DNA from: Desulfurivibrio sp.
GTDB lineage: Bacteria; Desulfobacterota; Desulfobulbia; Desulfobulbales; SURF-16
Assembly (NCBI GenBank): GCA_003605035.1
Contig: QZKJ01000060.1
Span: 1-64,000, forward strand
Reading direction: 5' to 3'
DNA: 64,000 nt
Shown: one piece after another, positions 52,558-62,127 of the stretch
Layout: each line of letters opens with the position of its first letter
Position numbering within the stretch: position 1 is the stretch's first letter
Position numbers and translations under genes: made by a program
Notes under the pieces: generated by a model
Told to the model about the DNA's origin: nothing
What the model saw: only the letters and a program-made list of their open reading frames with translations
The model's database searches: none

Positions 52558-55034
52558 AGCCCTTCCTCCTCAGGCTGCTGCCGAAAACTCTGCTGGGCCA
52601 GATCCTGGCAGGCTTCACCGTTGTTATTCTCAGCTATTCCCTGATCATTCTTTCCACCCACTCCTTTTTTGAGGGCCGCTTCTTCCTGACCCTGCAGCAG
52701 GAAACCGGGGAGCAGCATGTCACCTTCCTGTCACGATTTGCCGCCACCGGACTCTACACGGAAAATCCTCTGCATCTTCGGGAACCGATCAAGGCCATCA
52801 TGGACCGGCCCGAGGTAGCGGCTGTGGCCATTTACCGCCAGGACGGCAACCTGTGGATCAAGGAAAGCAAGGCTGATTTCACCTTTGCCAGCCAGTCCCC
52901 TGACGCCGTTCTTGCCTTCCTGGCAAAGAGCCGCCGGGGCCAGCGGCTGGAGCCGGTTATTACATCCCGGATATGTGATTTCATCGCCCCAATCACCATC
53001 ACCCGTTTTGAGGAATTTGCCGAATCCCCGCCAGCCGCTGAGGAGCAGGTGATCATCGGTCTGGCCGAGGTGCAGCTTTCCCCGGCATACCGACAGGCCC
53101 AGGTCAGACGGGTGCAGCTCTTTGATCTGGCCGTCACCTCCCTGTCGATCCTCCTCTCCGTCATTGTCGGACTCTGGCTTTCGCGCCGGCTTTCCGCGCC
53201 GGTCAGGGCCCTGACTGCCGGCGCTAAACAGGCGGCTGTCGGCCAGTTCCCTGAACCGATCGAAAATTCCGCCACCGGCGAGCTGGCCGACCTCACCCGG
53301 GCATTCAACCGGATGATCGTGGCCAGAAAGGAGGCTGAAGCCAATCTTTACCAGGAACTGATGCTCAATGAAGGGCTGGCCAAACTCTCCAGAGAATTGA
53401 TTTCCTCCACCGATTCCATCGAAAAAATCGCCCATTTCGTGCTCATCATGGCCCGGCAGCTCACCGGCAGCAACCATGGCTTTGTCTCCTCCATTGACCA
53501 GAAAACAGGGGGAAATGTCTGCCACACCCTTACCGAGATGATAAAAGACCAGTGCGAAATCAAACCGGACAGGCAGGAAATCACTTTCAGCCACGACCGC
53601 CAAGGGAAATACCAAGGGCTGTGGGGCCATGTCTTAAACAGCAGAAAATCACTCTACAGCAATGATCCGGCTGCCCATCCGGCTTCCGCCGGGGTGCCGG
53701 CCGGCCACGTCAGGATCGACAAATTCCTTTCCGTGCCCGTCATCTTCCACGGAGAACTTGTCGGTCAGATCGCCCTGGCCAATCCCGGCCGGGACTACAC
53801 CGAGCATGACGTGGCCAATATCGAACGGCTGGCTGATCTCTATGCCCTGGCCGTCAACCGCCATCGGGCCCTGCAGGAACGGGAAAAATTGCTGGCAGAC
53901 CTGCGCCAGGCGCAGAAAATGGAGGCCATCGGCACCCTGGCCGGCGGCATTGCCCATGATTTCAACAACATCCTCAGCGCCATCCTCGGCTTTACGGAAA
54001 TTTCCCTCATGCAGGTCGACAAGGGTTCAAAACTTCATCATAATCTTTCCATGGTGCAGAAGGCGGGCGACCGGGCGCGTGACCTGGTCGCCCAGATCCT
54101 CACCTTCTCCAGACGCAGCCAGGCGGAACGCCATCCGATCCTGGTGGCCCCCATCATCAAGGAGGCGCTGAAGCTGCTGCGCGCCTCCCTGCCGTCCAAC
54201 ATTGAAATCCGTCAGGATATTCAGCCCGGCAGCGGCAAAGTGCTGGCCGATCCGGTGCAGATCCATCAGATCATGATGAATCTCTGCACCAACGCCTTCC
54301 ATGCCATGGGAGGAAAAGGCGGCGTGCTGGAGATCATTCTTGCGGAAGAGGAAATTGACAGAAAGCAGGCTGAGCTGGACAGAGACCTGCATCCCGGACC
54401 ATATCAGCGGCTGTCGATCAGAGATACCGGTTCCGGCATCAGACCGGAGATTGTCGACCGCATCTTCGACCCCTTCTTCACCACCAAGGAAAAGGGACAG
54501 GGAACGGGCATGGGACTTTCCATGGTGCACGGCATCATCAAGGAATATAACGGGGCGATCAAAGTGCGGAGTGACGTGGGACAGGGAACAGTGTTTGATC
54601 TCTACTTCCCGCTGATCCGTGACACCGTCAACCAGGCGGATAGCAGCAAGCCCCCGCTGCTGGTCAGAGGAAAAGGGCGCATCCTCTTGGTCGATGATGA
54701 AAAGGATCTGGCGGAGATGGGCCGCAAGCGGCTGGAAATGCTCGGCTACGATATCGTCAGTTGCACCGGCAGCATGGAGGCCCTGGAAATTTTCAAAAAG
54801 GAGCCGGACAGTTTCGATCTGGTGGTCACGGATCAGACCATGCCGGCGATGAGCGGCGTGGAATTGGCCAGGGAGATCATGCGCATCAGGCCGCAGCTCC
54901 CTGTCTTCCTCTGCACCGGCTACAGTTCCTTCATCACGGAACAGGATGCCAAGGAGCTGGGCATCCGCGAGTTTTTCCTCAAACCCGTTTCCACCGAAGA
55001 ACTGAGCAGGGCGATTCAGCGCCATCTCTGCTAG
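52554..55034 (+). CDS. Membrane hybrid histidine kinase (HAMP–GAF–HisKA–HATPase–REC)
   Basis: 826 residues: membrane helix ~14-36, periplasmic sensor region ~37-185, helix ~188-210, HAMP ~210-262, GAF ~275-440, HisKA with H-box GGIAHDFNNILSAILGF (~465), HATPase_c (~570-690; DTGSGIRPEI, GQGTGMGLSMV) and a C-terminal receiver (~705-822; LVDDEKDLAEMG, DLVVTDQTMPAMSG, FFLKPVS). All phosphotransfer residues are present. Its start overlaps the substrate-binding protein stop; no DNA-binding output protein is next to it. Confidence 0.93.
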   Translation: MKPFLLRLLPKTLLGQILAGFTVVILSYSLIILSTHSFFEGRFFLTLQQETGEQHVTFLSRFAATGLYTENPLHLREPIKAIMDRPEVAAVAIYRQDGNLWIKESKADFTFASQSPDAVLAFLAKSRRGQRLEPVITSRICDFIAPITITRFEEFAESPPAAEEQVIIGLAEVQLSPAYRQAQVRRVQLFDLAVTSLSILLSVIVGLWLSRRLSAPVRALTAGAKQAAVGQFPEPIENSATGELADLTRAFNRMIVARKEAEANLYQELMLNEGLAKLSRELISSTDSIEKIAHFVLIMARQLTGSNHGFVSSIDQKTGGNVCHTLTEMIKDQCEIKPDRQEITFSHDRQGKYQGLWGHVLNSRKSLYSNDPAAHPASAGVPAGHVRIDKFLSVPVIFHGELVGQIALANPGRDYTEHDVANIERLADLYALAVNRHRALQEREKLLADLRQAQKMEAIGTLAGGIAHDFNNILSAILGFTEISLMQVDKGSKLHHNLSMVQKAGDRARDLVAQILTFSRRSQAERHPILVAPIIKEALKLLRASLPSNIEIRQDIQPGSGKVLADPVQIHQIMMNLCTNAFHAMGGKGGVLEIILAEEEIDRKQAELDRDLHPGPYQRLSIRDTGSGIRPEIVDRIFDPFFTTKEKGQGTGMGLSMVHGIIKEYNGAIKVRSDVGQGTVFDLYFPLIRDTVNQADSSKPPLLVRGKGRILLVDDEKDLAEMGRKRLEMLGYDIVSCTGSMEALEIFKKEPDSFDLVVTDQTMPAMSGVELAREIMRIRPQLPVFLCTGYSSFITEQDAKELGIREFFLKPVSTEELSRAIQRHLC

Positions 55035-55168
55035 CGCTATCCTGACCGCTGCAAATATTATTTTGACATTTCAGCAAGTTTTCTGTAGGTTCTTTAATGA
55101 TAACTAATTAATTTCCATAAATAATCTTTATACCTGACCTTGCCGGCTCACACCCGAACCGGGAAGAA

Positions 55169-56752
55169 ATGACAATGACAAAAAAAACAGCACAGCACCG
55201 CATGAGAAATTCAGCCCCCGATTCCGCCGCAACCTTCACGGTTGAAGGCCCGATTTTCGGCCTCAACGTCGTCAAGGACGGCAAATCCTCAAGCTTTGAC
55301 CGTTCCAGGGCGAAAAAAAGCGCCGCCCCCAGGGAACGGCCGGAAAGAGAGCGGGAGCGTCCGCCCCTGCCGGCTGCTGCCGAGCAGGAACAGGTACAGG
55401 TACCGGAACCTGAACGGGGGCCGGCACGGGAGGAGCGGCCTACACCTGACGACTCGTGGGACATTTCCCTGTTTGATGTGCCGCCGGTGGAGGGCAGAGT
55501 CAGGTTTCATGATTTTGCTATCCCGGCAAGCATCATGCACGGCCTGGCCGATCTCTCCTTTAATTACTGCACCCCCATCCAGGCGGCGGTCATCGAGCAT
55601 ACCTTGAACGGCGGTGATGCCACCGGCCGGGCCCAGACAGGCACCGGCAAGACCGCGGCCTTTCTGATCACCGTGCTGACCCGCCTGCTGCGCTTCCCGC
55701 GGCAAACCAGGCGGACAGCCAGCCCCAGGGCCCTGATCATTGCTCCCACCCGGGAACTGGTGCTGCAGATCGCCGATGACTGCGATACGCTCAGCCGCTA
55801 TACAGGGCTTACGACCGTGGCTGTCTATGGCGGCATGGATTACCAGAAGCAGCTTGCCAGGCTGGTCGGCAAAGAGGTGGATATCGTGGTGGCCACTCCG
55901 GGACGGCTGCTTGATTTCCAGCGCCAGCAGGCCATCCACCTGGGACAGGTGGAGATCTTCGTGATTGACGAGGCGGACCGCATGCTTGATATGGGCTTTA
56001 TCCCGGATGTCAGACACATCATCTACAGCCTGCCGCCCAAGACCAAACGACAGACCCTGCTCTTCAGCGCCACCCTGACGCCGGAGGTGACCAACCTCTC
56101 TTCCCAGTGGACCCGGGAACCGGTCATCGTGGAGATCGAACCGGAACAGGTGACGGTGGAGACGGTGGAAGAGCTTGTCTACCTGGTCACCGCTGAACAG
56201 AAATTCGCCCTGCTCTACAATATCATCAGCCGCCAGAACCTGGACCGGGTGATTATCTTCGGCAACCGCCGGGACGAGACAAGAAAACTCGCAGACATGC
56301 TCGGCCTGTGCGGCATCAAGTGCGATCTTCTTTCAGGCGACGTTGATCAGAAGAAGAGGATGCAGACCCTGGACAGCTTCAAGGCCGGCAAGTTCCGGGC
56401 CCTGGTTGCCACCGATGTGGCGGGCAGGGGAATTCATATTGAGGATGTCAGCCATGTCATCAACTACACCCTGCCCTATGATCCGGAGGATTATGTCCAC
56501 CGCATCGGCAGGACCGGCAGGGCCGGCAAGACCGGCACCTCGATCAGCTTTGCCAGCGAGGAGGATTCATTCTACATCCCGGATATCGAAGGGTACATCG
56601 GCCATAAGCTGCACTGCAAGTACCCTGATGAAGAGTGGCTGAAACTGCCCGAGACAATTGACAAGGAGAAGCTGAAGAGCAGCCGGCCGAAAAACAGACC
56701 CCGATCATCATTCCGGTCGAAATCCCGGGGCAGAAGCAACGGGAAAAAATGA
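55169..56752 (+). CDS. DEAD-box RNA helicase (RhlB/RhlE-like)
   Basis: 527 residues: a ~95-residue low-complexity Arg/Glu/Pro N-terminus, then a DEAD core: Q motif (CTPIQAAVI), motif I AQTGTGKTAAF, Ia PTRELVLQ, GG, TPGRLL, motif II IDEADRMLDMGF, III FSATL, and the helicase C domain (ATDVAGRGIHIEDV, HRIGRTGRAGKTG). A basic Arg/Ser tail follows. Resembles RhlB in the core, but the N-terminal extension is atypical. Likely RNA remodelling or decay. Monocistronic. Confidence 0.92.
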   Translation: MTMTKKTAQHRMRNSAPDSAATFTVEGPIFGLNVVKDGKSSSFDRSRAKKSAAPRERPERERERPPLPAAAEQEQVQVPEPERGPAREERPTPDDSWDISLFDVPPVEGRVRFHDFAIPASIMHGLADLSFNYCTPIQAAVIEHTLNGGDATGRAQTGTGKTAAFLITVLTRLLRFPRQTRRTASPRALIIAPTRELVLQIADDCDTLSRYTGLTTVAVYGGMDYQKQLARLVGKEVDIVVATPGRLLDFQRQQAIHLGQVEIFVIDEADRMLDMGFIPDVRHIIYSLPPKTKRQTLLFSATLTPEVTNLSSQWTREPVIVEIEPEQVTVETVEELVYLVTAEQKFALLYNIISRQNLDRVIIFGNRRDETRKLADMLGLCGIKCDLLSGDVDQKKRMQTLDSFKAGKFRALVATDVAGRGIHIEDVSHVINYTLPYDPEDYVHRIGRTGRAGKTGTSISFASEEDSFYIPDIEGYIGHKLHCKYPDEEWLKLPETIDKEKLKSSRPKNRPRSSFRSKSRGRSNGKK

Positions 56753-56830
56753 AGACAGAATAGGTAGTTAGACTGCAGTCTGTTAGTCGGCTCAAGAGCT
56801 AAATCCCTACAGACTAAACACCTGCTGTTT

Positions 56831-57214
56831 CTATTGCGCCAGGGGCAGAATAATTTCAATGAGATGGTCAAAATCCACCGGCTTGGGGATAAAGCCATCC
56901 ATGCCGGCATTATCGCATTGCAGCCGGAAATCGTTATAGGCGCAACCTGATATGGCAAAAATGGGGGTGTAGGCCCTGCCCTCATCCTTTTCCCGGCGGC
57001 GGATGATGCGGGTGGCCTCCAGTCCGTCCAGTTCCGGCATCTTGATATCCATGAGAATGGCGGCAAAATCATGCTGTTCCCACTTCCGGATGGCTTCCTT
57101 GCCGTTCATCGCCTCTTCAACCGGCAACTCATGAATGTTGAAGAACTCTTTCAGGAAAAAACGAATCAACTTCTCATCGTCAACCACCAGAAATCGTTTT
57201 TTCGTACTTGTCAC
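56831..57214 (-). CDS. Single-domain response regulator (paralogue A)
   Basis: 127 residues from GTG 57214, chosen because it matches its paralogue's length; an in-frame TTG lies 36 nt upstream. CheY-like receiver: FLVVDDEKLIRFFLKEFF, phospho-acceptor in AILMDIKMPELDG, FAISGCAYNDFR, GFIPKPVDF. No output domain. Closely similar to the gene at 57488-57871 (shared EA-NGKEAI-KWE, MDI-MPE-DGL-ATRIIR, FAISGC). Confidence 0.9.
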   Translation of the reverse strand: MTSTKKRFLVVDDEKLIRFFLKEFFNIHELPVEEAMNGKEAIRKWEQHDFAAILMDIKMPELDGLEATRIIRRREKDEGRAYTPIFAISGCAYNDFRLQCDNAGMDGFIPKPVDFDHLIEIILPLAQ

Positions 57215-57487
57215 TTTGGGTTCCCCGTCTTGTCGGCATTTAATGGACAACAGCTTTTCAATTGCACATCATTATCATCTTACTATTGACTTCCACTTGG
57301 AAAATACGACGATATCCATGTTATTTCAAGCAAAATATCTACATCTGATTGTTATTGCCGCCAGGGGGCAGAAATCCGCCCAAAGCAGCGGTGCCATGGC
57401 GGGGTGACCTTCGGTCTGTCAGATGTTTTTTGGGGAAATTACGGGGAATAAACAGGATATGGCCGGGAAAAGGGCGCGGGGTAAAAC

Positions 57488-57871
57488 TTACTGCGCCAGG
57501 GGCATGACGCATTCAAGCAGCTTGTTGATGACCACCGGTTTGGCGATGAAGCCGTCCATGCCGGCCTGTTTGCAATACTCTTCCGGATTGAGCAAGGTAC
57601 AGCCTGATATGGCGAAAATCGGGGTATAGGTCCGCTCATGCTCCTTTTCTTTCTGCCGGATGATGCGGGTGGCCTGCAGACCATCCATTTCAGGCATTTC
57701 GATATCCATGAGAATGGCGTTAAAGTCCTCATTCTCCCATTTCTCAATGGCCTCCTTGCCGTTCACCGCCTCCTCGCAGTCAAGGTCATAGTATCTGAAA
57801 AGATCTTTCAGAAAAGAACGGATCAGGTATTGATCGTCAACTATCAAAAATCGTTTCGCCATGATGAACAT
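57488..57871 (-). CDS. Single-domain response regulator (paralogue B)
   Basis: 127-residue CheY-like receiver: FLIVDDQYLIRSFLKDLF, phospho-acceptor in AILMDIEMPEMDG, IFAISGCTLLNPE, GFIAKPVVI. Either of two nearby ATG codons (57871, 57862) could start it. Sister of the gene at 56831-57214, presumably by tandem duplication; the 273-nt gap between them holds no gene. Both lie downstream of the sigma-54 activator and kinases on the same strand and may be phosphorelay intermediates. Confidence 0.9.
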   Translation of the reverse strand: MFIMAKRFLIVDDQYLIRSFLKDLFRYYDLDCEEAVNGKEAIEKWENEDFNAILMDIEMPEMDGLQATRIIRQKEKEHERTYTPIFAISGCTLLNPEEYCKQAGMDGFIAKPVVINKLLECVMPLAQ

Positions 57872-57914
57872 GATTTTCTGCCCGGGTTAATAATAACAAA
57901 GGCGGTGAGGCCTG

Positions 57915-58244
57915 TTACGCGGAATAACATCTTCTCGTACCGATGATAACCTTACTGATTTTCCAGTTTTTCCTGCTGTCGGACAGATGGTGCTTGGTGA
58001 TGGCCACGATCGGTTCCGGACTCACCTGCGGGTAATCAGCATAATCCGCATTGGAAAACGGGTCGTTCATATCCTCGTTGATCTCGGGATCGGACAGCTC
58101 AATTTCCAACAGAATATCTTCAATATTTCCATCAAGAGATTGCGGGGCATGTTTCGAAGCAGTCGAGATCAGATCACCTTTACCTTCCATGCGCAGCAGA
58201 TCAATGAGGAAACGTTGTCCTATTTCTTTTTCATCAACTATCAT
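57915..58244 (-). CDS. Hypothetical protein upstream of the receiver pair
   Basis: 109 residues from ATG 58244 with AAGGATGAG upstream. Acidic centre (DILLEIELSDPEINEDMND) and a basic C-terminus (KNWKISKVIIGTRRC). The first ten residues (MIVDEKEIGQ) faintly recall a receiver N-terminus, but the phospho-acceptor region is missing. I do not recognise a family. It precedes the receiver gene by 43 nt on the same strand, so co-transcription is likely. Confidence 0.5.
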   Translation of the reverse strand: MIVDEKEIGQRFLIDLLRMEGKGDLISTASKHAPQSLDGNIEDILLEIELSDPEINEDMNDPFSNADYADYPQVSPEPIVAITKHHLSDSRKNWKISKVIIGTRRCYSA

Positions 58245-58729
58245 AGTCTTCTCATCCTTGAATATGGTGAATAAAATATGAGCTTCCTATTTGGTTCATA
58301 AGCATATGGAATTTTCGTGCCATCATCAGGCGGAACGAAAAAAATGTGAAAAAAACCACAATCAGCGTTTTTTGCCGAACCCCTGAAAGTCTGGGGCAAC
58401 CCGGCTTCCCGTTATTTTGCCGAATGCACCGGAATCACGTCATTTTCGGATGGCTCCAACCAGGCTGGCCCCTGGCCGCGGCTTATTCCGCCATGGCTGG
58501 AGCCGCGGCAAACACTTGTTGGCAGCCCGTTTATTCCAGCCTGGAGAACAAGGTTGCCACGCGGAACACGGATCGTTCAATCTCCGCAGGATATCCTGAC
58601 AGAGCTGACAAAGCCATGCAGGAAAGCCTGGTTATCCCTGAAAAAACGGGGGGAAGGACAGAGGAAGGAATTACGAACAGCGCAATTTTTCTTGCGGTGC
58701 TTTCAGGCGGGAAAGCGACCCGGCGGCGG
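58245..58729. other. 485-nt interval without a supported gene
   Basis: Both strands have short open frames but none has a ribosome-binding site or recognisable motif. The GC-rich half (58380-58729) may be decayed coding sequence. The AT-rich half next to 58244 probably contains the promoter of the small-gene run. No strong terminator for the sigma-54 activator is apparent. Confidence 0.4.
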
Positions 58730-60166
58730 TCAGCCCTCTGAAGCGGGATGGGACAAGGGAATATCGTTGTTGCGGATGAACTGACTCAGCGACTGGCGGG
58801 TCAGGCCGATCAGCCGGGCGGCGATGCTGATATTGCCGCCCGCCCTTTTCAGGGCCTCCCTGGCCAGCTGGTAGCGCACCTCTTTCATGGACGGCAGCTC
58901 ATCACCGAAACTGACGGCCCCGGCGTCCGCATCCCCTTTGTCCCTGGCATCCTTTGGCTCATTTAAGCCCATGTTTACGGCAAACGGCTCAAGCCCCAGG
59001 ATGGTCCCCTCCTGCCGGCTCACGGCGTCAAAGATCATGGCCTTGAGTTCCCGGATGTTGCCGGGAAAAGAATAATTTGCCAGCAGGGTGTAAAGCTCGG
59101 CAGGCACGCTGAACTGCTTTTTGCCGAATTCTGCCGCCGCAAGTTTGACAAAATGGGGGATCAGCAGCGGCAGATCATCATAGCGCTCGCGCAGGGGCGG
59201 CAGGTGCACATGATGGGCGTTCAGCCGGAAGTAGAGATCCTTCCTGAAGGCGCCGGCCACGAGCATTTCCTCGATATTGCGATTGGTGGCCACGATGATG
59301 CGGGCGTCACTGGTCTGGGGGATATCCGCGCCCAGCGGGTGGAATTCCTTTTCCTGCAGCAGACGCAGCAGTTTAACCTGGGATTTCATGCTGAGATCGC
59401 CGATTTCATCAAGAAAAAGGGTGCCGGAGGCGGCCTTGACGATCTGCCCTTCCCTGTTGCCCGTGGCGCCGGTATAGGCCCCCCTGACATGGCCGAACAG
59501 GGTGTCGGCGAAGACGTCATCATCAATGCCCGCGGCGTTGACCGCCACAAATCGGCCGCTTCTGCCGCTGGCCCGGTGAATGGCGCGGGCGGCAAGCTCT
59601 TTGCCGACCCCGGTTTCGCCGCTGATGAGCACCGGCTGGGCGCTTGGTCCTATCTGTTCAATATAATGAAAAATATTCAGGACTTCCCGGTTGCCGGTCA
59701 CCGAGTCGTGAAAGAGATCCGGCTGCCGGGGCTGGTGGTCCTGTTCCTTGCCGCGCAGGGCTTCATTTTCCCGGCGCAGCTCCCGCACCTCCAGGGCGCC
59801 GCTGATGCAGGCCAGCAGACGCCCGCTGTTGAGTGGCTTGGTGATATAGTCAAAGGCCCCTTTTTTCATGCAGCCCACCACCATGTCGACCGATTCCGTG
59901 GCCGTGGCCATGATGACGGGCAGGTGGGGATAGTGGGCTACGATCTCCTGCAGCAGTTCGTCGCCCTGCATATGGGGCATGGTGATATCCAGAAAAACCA
60001 GCGAAGCCCCCTTTTCCTGGAGGAAGGGCAGCACCCTGCGGCTGTCGTTGACGGCGATGACGTTGTTATAGCCGTTGATGGTCAGGATCCGGGCCACCGC
60101 CCTGGAGACATCCACATCGTCATCGACCAGGACGATGGGCGCGTCCGGCTGGAGCAGTTCATTCAT
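58730..60166 (-). CDS. NtrC-family sigma-54-dependent response regulator
   Basis: 478 residues: receiver ~10-125 (VLVDDDVDVSRAV-type start; phospho-acceptor in LVFLDITMPHMQG), AAA+ sigma-54 activation domain ~155-390 with Walker A SGETGVGKELAARAI, the sigma-54 contact loop GAYTGA (Tyr replaces the usual Phe), Walker B GTLFLDEIGDLSM, and a Fis-type HTH at the C-terminus (~430-475; ISIAARLIGLTRQSLSQFIR). It activates sigma-54 promoters upon phosphorylation. 74 nt downstream of the REC-GAF-kinase gene, its probable partner. Confidence 0.94.
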   Translation of the reverse strand: MNELLQPDAPIVLVDDDVDVSRAVARILTINGYNNVIAVNDSRRVLPFLQEKGASLVFLDITMPHMQGDELLQEIVAHYPHLPVIMATATESVDMVVGCMKKGAFDYITKPLNSGRLLACISGALEVRELRRENEALRGKEQDHQPRQPDLFHDSVTGNREVLNIFHYIEQIGPSAQPVLISGETGVGKELAARAIHRASGRSGRFVAVNAAGIDDDVFADTLFGHVRGAYTGATGNREGQIVKAASGTLFLDEIGDLSMKSQVKLLRLLQEKEFHPLGADIPQTSDARIIVATNRNIEEMLVAGAFRKDLYFRLNAHHVHLPPLRERYDDLPLLIPHFVKLAAAEFGKKQFSVPAELYTLLANYSFPGNIRELKAMIFDAVSRQEGTILGLEPFAVNMGLNEPKDARDKGDADAGAVSFGDELPSMKEVRYQLAREALKRAGGNISIAARLIGLTRQSLSQFIRNNDIPLSHPASEG

Positions 60167-60240
60167 TTTTCCGCCATTCCTCCTGTTTTCGTTTTCCCGG
60201 CACAGCCCTGTTGTCCCATCCCCATCATGATAACGCGGCC

Positions 60241-62127
60241 TCAGGCAATACGATCGGCGGTTTCCACCGGGATGTAAACCCTGAAGGTCGCCCCTTCCCC
60301 CTCCGTGCTTTCCACGGTAAGATGAAAATTCAGCTCGCGGATGATGCCGAGGGTGACGGAGAGACCGAGACCGGTGCCTTCGCCCACCTCCTTGGTGGTG
60401 AAAAAGGGCTCCAGGCAGCGCTTCTGCACCTGCTGGTTCATGCCGATGCCGTTATCCTTCACCTCAAGGACGATCACCTGGCTGGAGGTTGTCTCGCTTT
60501 TCCTGAAGTGCATGGCGGCAAGTTCCTCATCCGGGAGATTCCGCCAGGTCAGGGAGATGGCGATTTTCTTGGCAATGGCCGGGTTCTGCCGCTGCTTCTT
60601 TTCCACGGCGTAGCGGGCATTGGACAGCAGGTTGACGACAATCTGCTCAAATTTCTGGCTGTCGGTCCGCACCAGGGGCAGGTCGGGGCTGACGGACTCA
60701 CTGTATTCGATCATGTGTAGCCGGAACTGCTCCTTGAAAAAGGTCATGGCCTCCTGCAGGGGCCACTGCAGGCTGACCTTTTTCCAGTCACCGGAGGAGG
60801 CCCGGGAAAAGGAGCGCATGCTGTTGATGATATTGGTGATTTTTTTGACGTTGCTGCGCATCTCCAGGGCTGCCTCGGCCGCCGGACAATGGGGATCATG
60901 CCTGTCAAAATAACTCTTGCAGGTCTCGGCCCCGAGATTGATGACGGTAAGCGGCTGATGGATCTCGTGGCCGATGCCGGAGGCCATTTCGCCCAGGGCC
61001 GTCAATCTGCCGGCATGGGCAAGCTGGGCCTGGTGGGCCGCCAGGCTCTGTTCCACGCTCTCCCGCAGGATGGCCGTGCCGAGCAGGCTGGCCGCCGTTT
61101 TCAGGGCGTCAAGCTCGGGGCTCGGCCATTCCCGGTCATTCAGGCAGTCTTCAAAACCGATCATCCCCCAGCAGGAATCGTTGACCATGATGGGCGCCAC
61201 GGCAATGGATCTGATGTTGTAACTGCGCAGAAAGGAGATGATATTCGGCTCGGTGAAGCTTGAGACATTGCCGCAGACCAGTTCTCCCTGCAGGAAGGCC
61301 CTGCGCCAGCTGTCGAAGTGGTATTTTGTGTAGGAAAGCGCGGCGGGCAGGGGATCATGGATCTCCGGCGGCGTTCCCTCGCTGGCGACCCAGCGGAATC
61401 TGGGCCTGGCCAGCAGTTCGCCGCTGTCGTCCACCTGGTGCTGCATGATATGGATGCGGCTGACCCCCATCACCAGCCCCATTCTGCCCAGCAATTCCTC
61501 GATGTAGACCTGCCAGTCCCGGTTCAGCAGCAAGGCCTTGGCCATGTCATTGACCGCGGCAAGCACCATGTCGCGTCTGAGCAGAATAGCCTCCAGCCGC
61601 TTGCGCCGGGCCACGTCGGACTCCAGCTGCCGGTTCTTGTCGTTCAGCTCCTGGAGCAGGCGCTTGTTTTCCCTGGTGAGCAGATAGACCTCGCCTGCCT
61701 TGTGCAGCAGCTGCAGCAGCTCATCCTCCTCCCAGGGCTTGATGATATAATGGTAGATTTTCCCCTTGTTGATTGAATCGAGAATGTCGGCCACATCGGT
61801 ATAGGCGGTGAGGATGATGCGCACCACATCAGGCTCCACGGCCCTGATCTGGCGCAGCAGCTCCACGCCGGTCATGCGGGGCATGCGCTGATCAGCCACC
61901 ACGATGGCGATATCCGGCGTATTCTCGAAGATTTCCAGGGCCGCGGGCCCGGAATCAGCAGTGAAAATGGTGAAATAACGCTTGAAGGCGATGGAAAAGT
62001 TGATCAGGTTCGCCTTTTCATCATCCACATAAAGAATCTTCAGTTTTTCCAAAGTAGCCCCCGCTTCCAGGTGATCAGCTCCGCCAGTGTACCTTTTACC
62101 ATACAACAACTCCCCGTCCCATTTCAA
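60241..62127 (-). CDS. REC–GAF–histidine kinase
   Basis: 628 residues, no transmembrane segment. An N-terminal receiver (~30-145; ILYVDDEKANLINF, VVADQRMPRMTGVELLRQIR, IIKPWEEDELLQL), coiled linker, GAF (~200-360), HisKA with H-box SGIGHEIHQPLTVIN (~395) and HATPase_c (~500-625; DNGIGMNQQ, GEGTGLGLSV). The TTG at 62127 overlaps the TGA of the upstream kinase, but a second TTG at 62052 behind GGGGG is also possible, so the start is unsettled. Likely links the membrane kinase to the sigma-54 activator in a phosphorelay. Confidence 0.9.
   Translation of the reverse strand: MKWDGELLYGKRYTGGADHLEAGATLEKLKILYVDDEKANLINFSIAFKRYFTIFTADSGPAALEIFENTPDIAIVVADQRMPRMTGVELLRQIRAVEPDVVRIILTAYTDVADILDSINKGKIYHYIIKPWEEDELLQLLHKAGEVYLLTRENKRLLQELNDKNRQLESDVARRKRLEAILLRRDMVLAAVNDMAKALLLNRDWQVYIEELLGRMGLVMGVSRIHIMQHQVDDSGELLARPRFRWVASEGTPPEIHDPLPAALSYTKYHFDSWRRAFLQGELVCGNVSSFTEPNIISFLRSYNIRSIAVAPIMVNDSCWGMIGFEDCLNDREWPSPELDALKTAASLLGTAILRESVEQSLAAHQAQLAHAGRLTALGEMASGIGHEIHQPLTVINLGAETCKSYFDRHDPHCPAAEAALEMRSNVKKITNIINSMRSFSRASSGDWKKVSLQWPLQEAMTFFKEQFRLHMIEYSESVSPDLPLVRTDSQKFEQIVVNLLSNARYAVEKKQRQNPAIAKKIAISLTWRNLPDEELAAMHFRKSETTSSQVIVLEVKDNGIGMNQQVQKRCLEPFFTTKEVGEGTGLGLSVTLGIIRELNFHLTVESTEGEGATFRVYIPVETADRIA

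Noticed and set aside
58346-58741. 131-codon plus-strand ORF with GTG start
   Set aside because: No ribosome-binding site or family resemblance; it runs into the end of the sigma-54 activator gene on the other strand.
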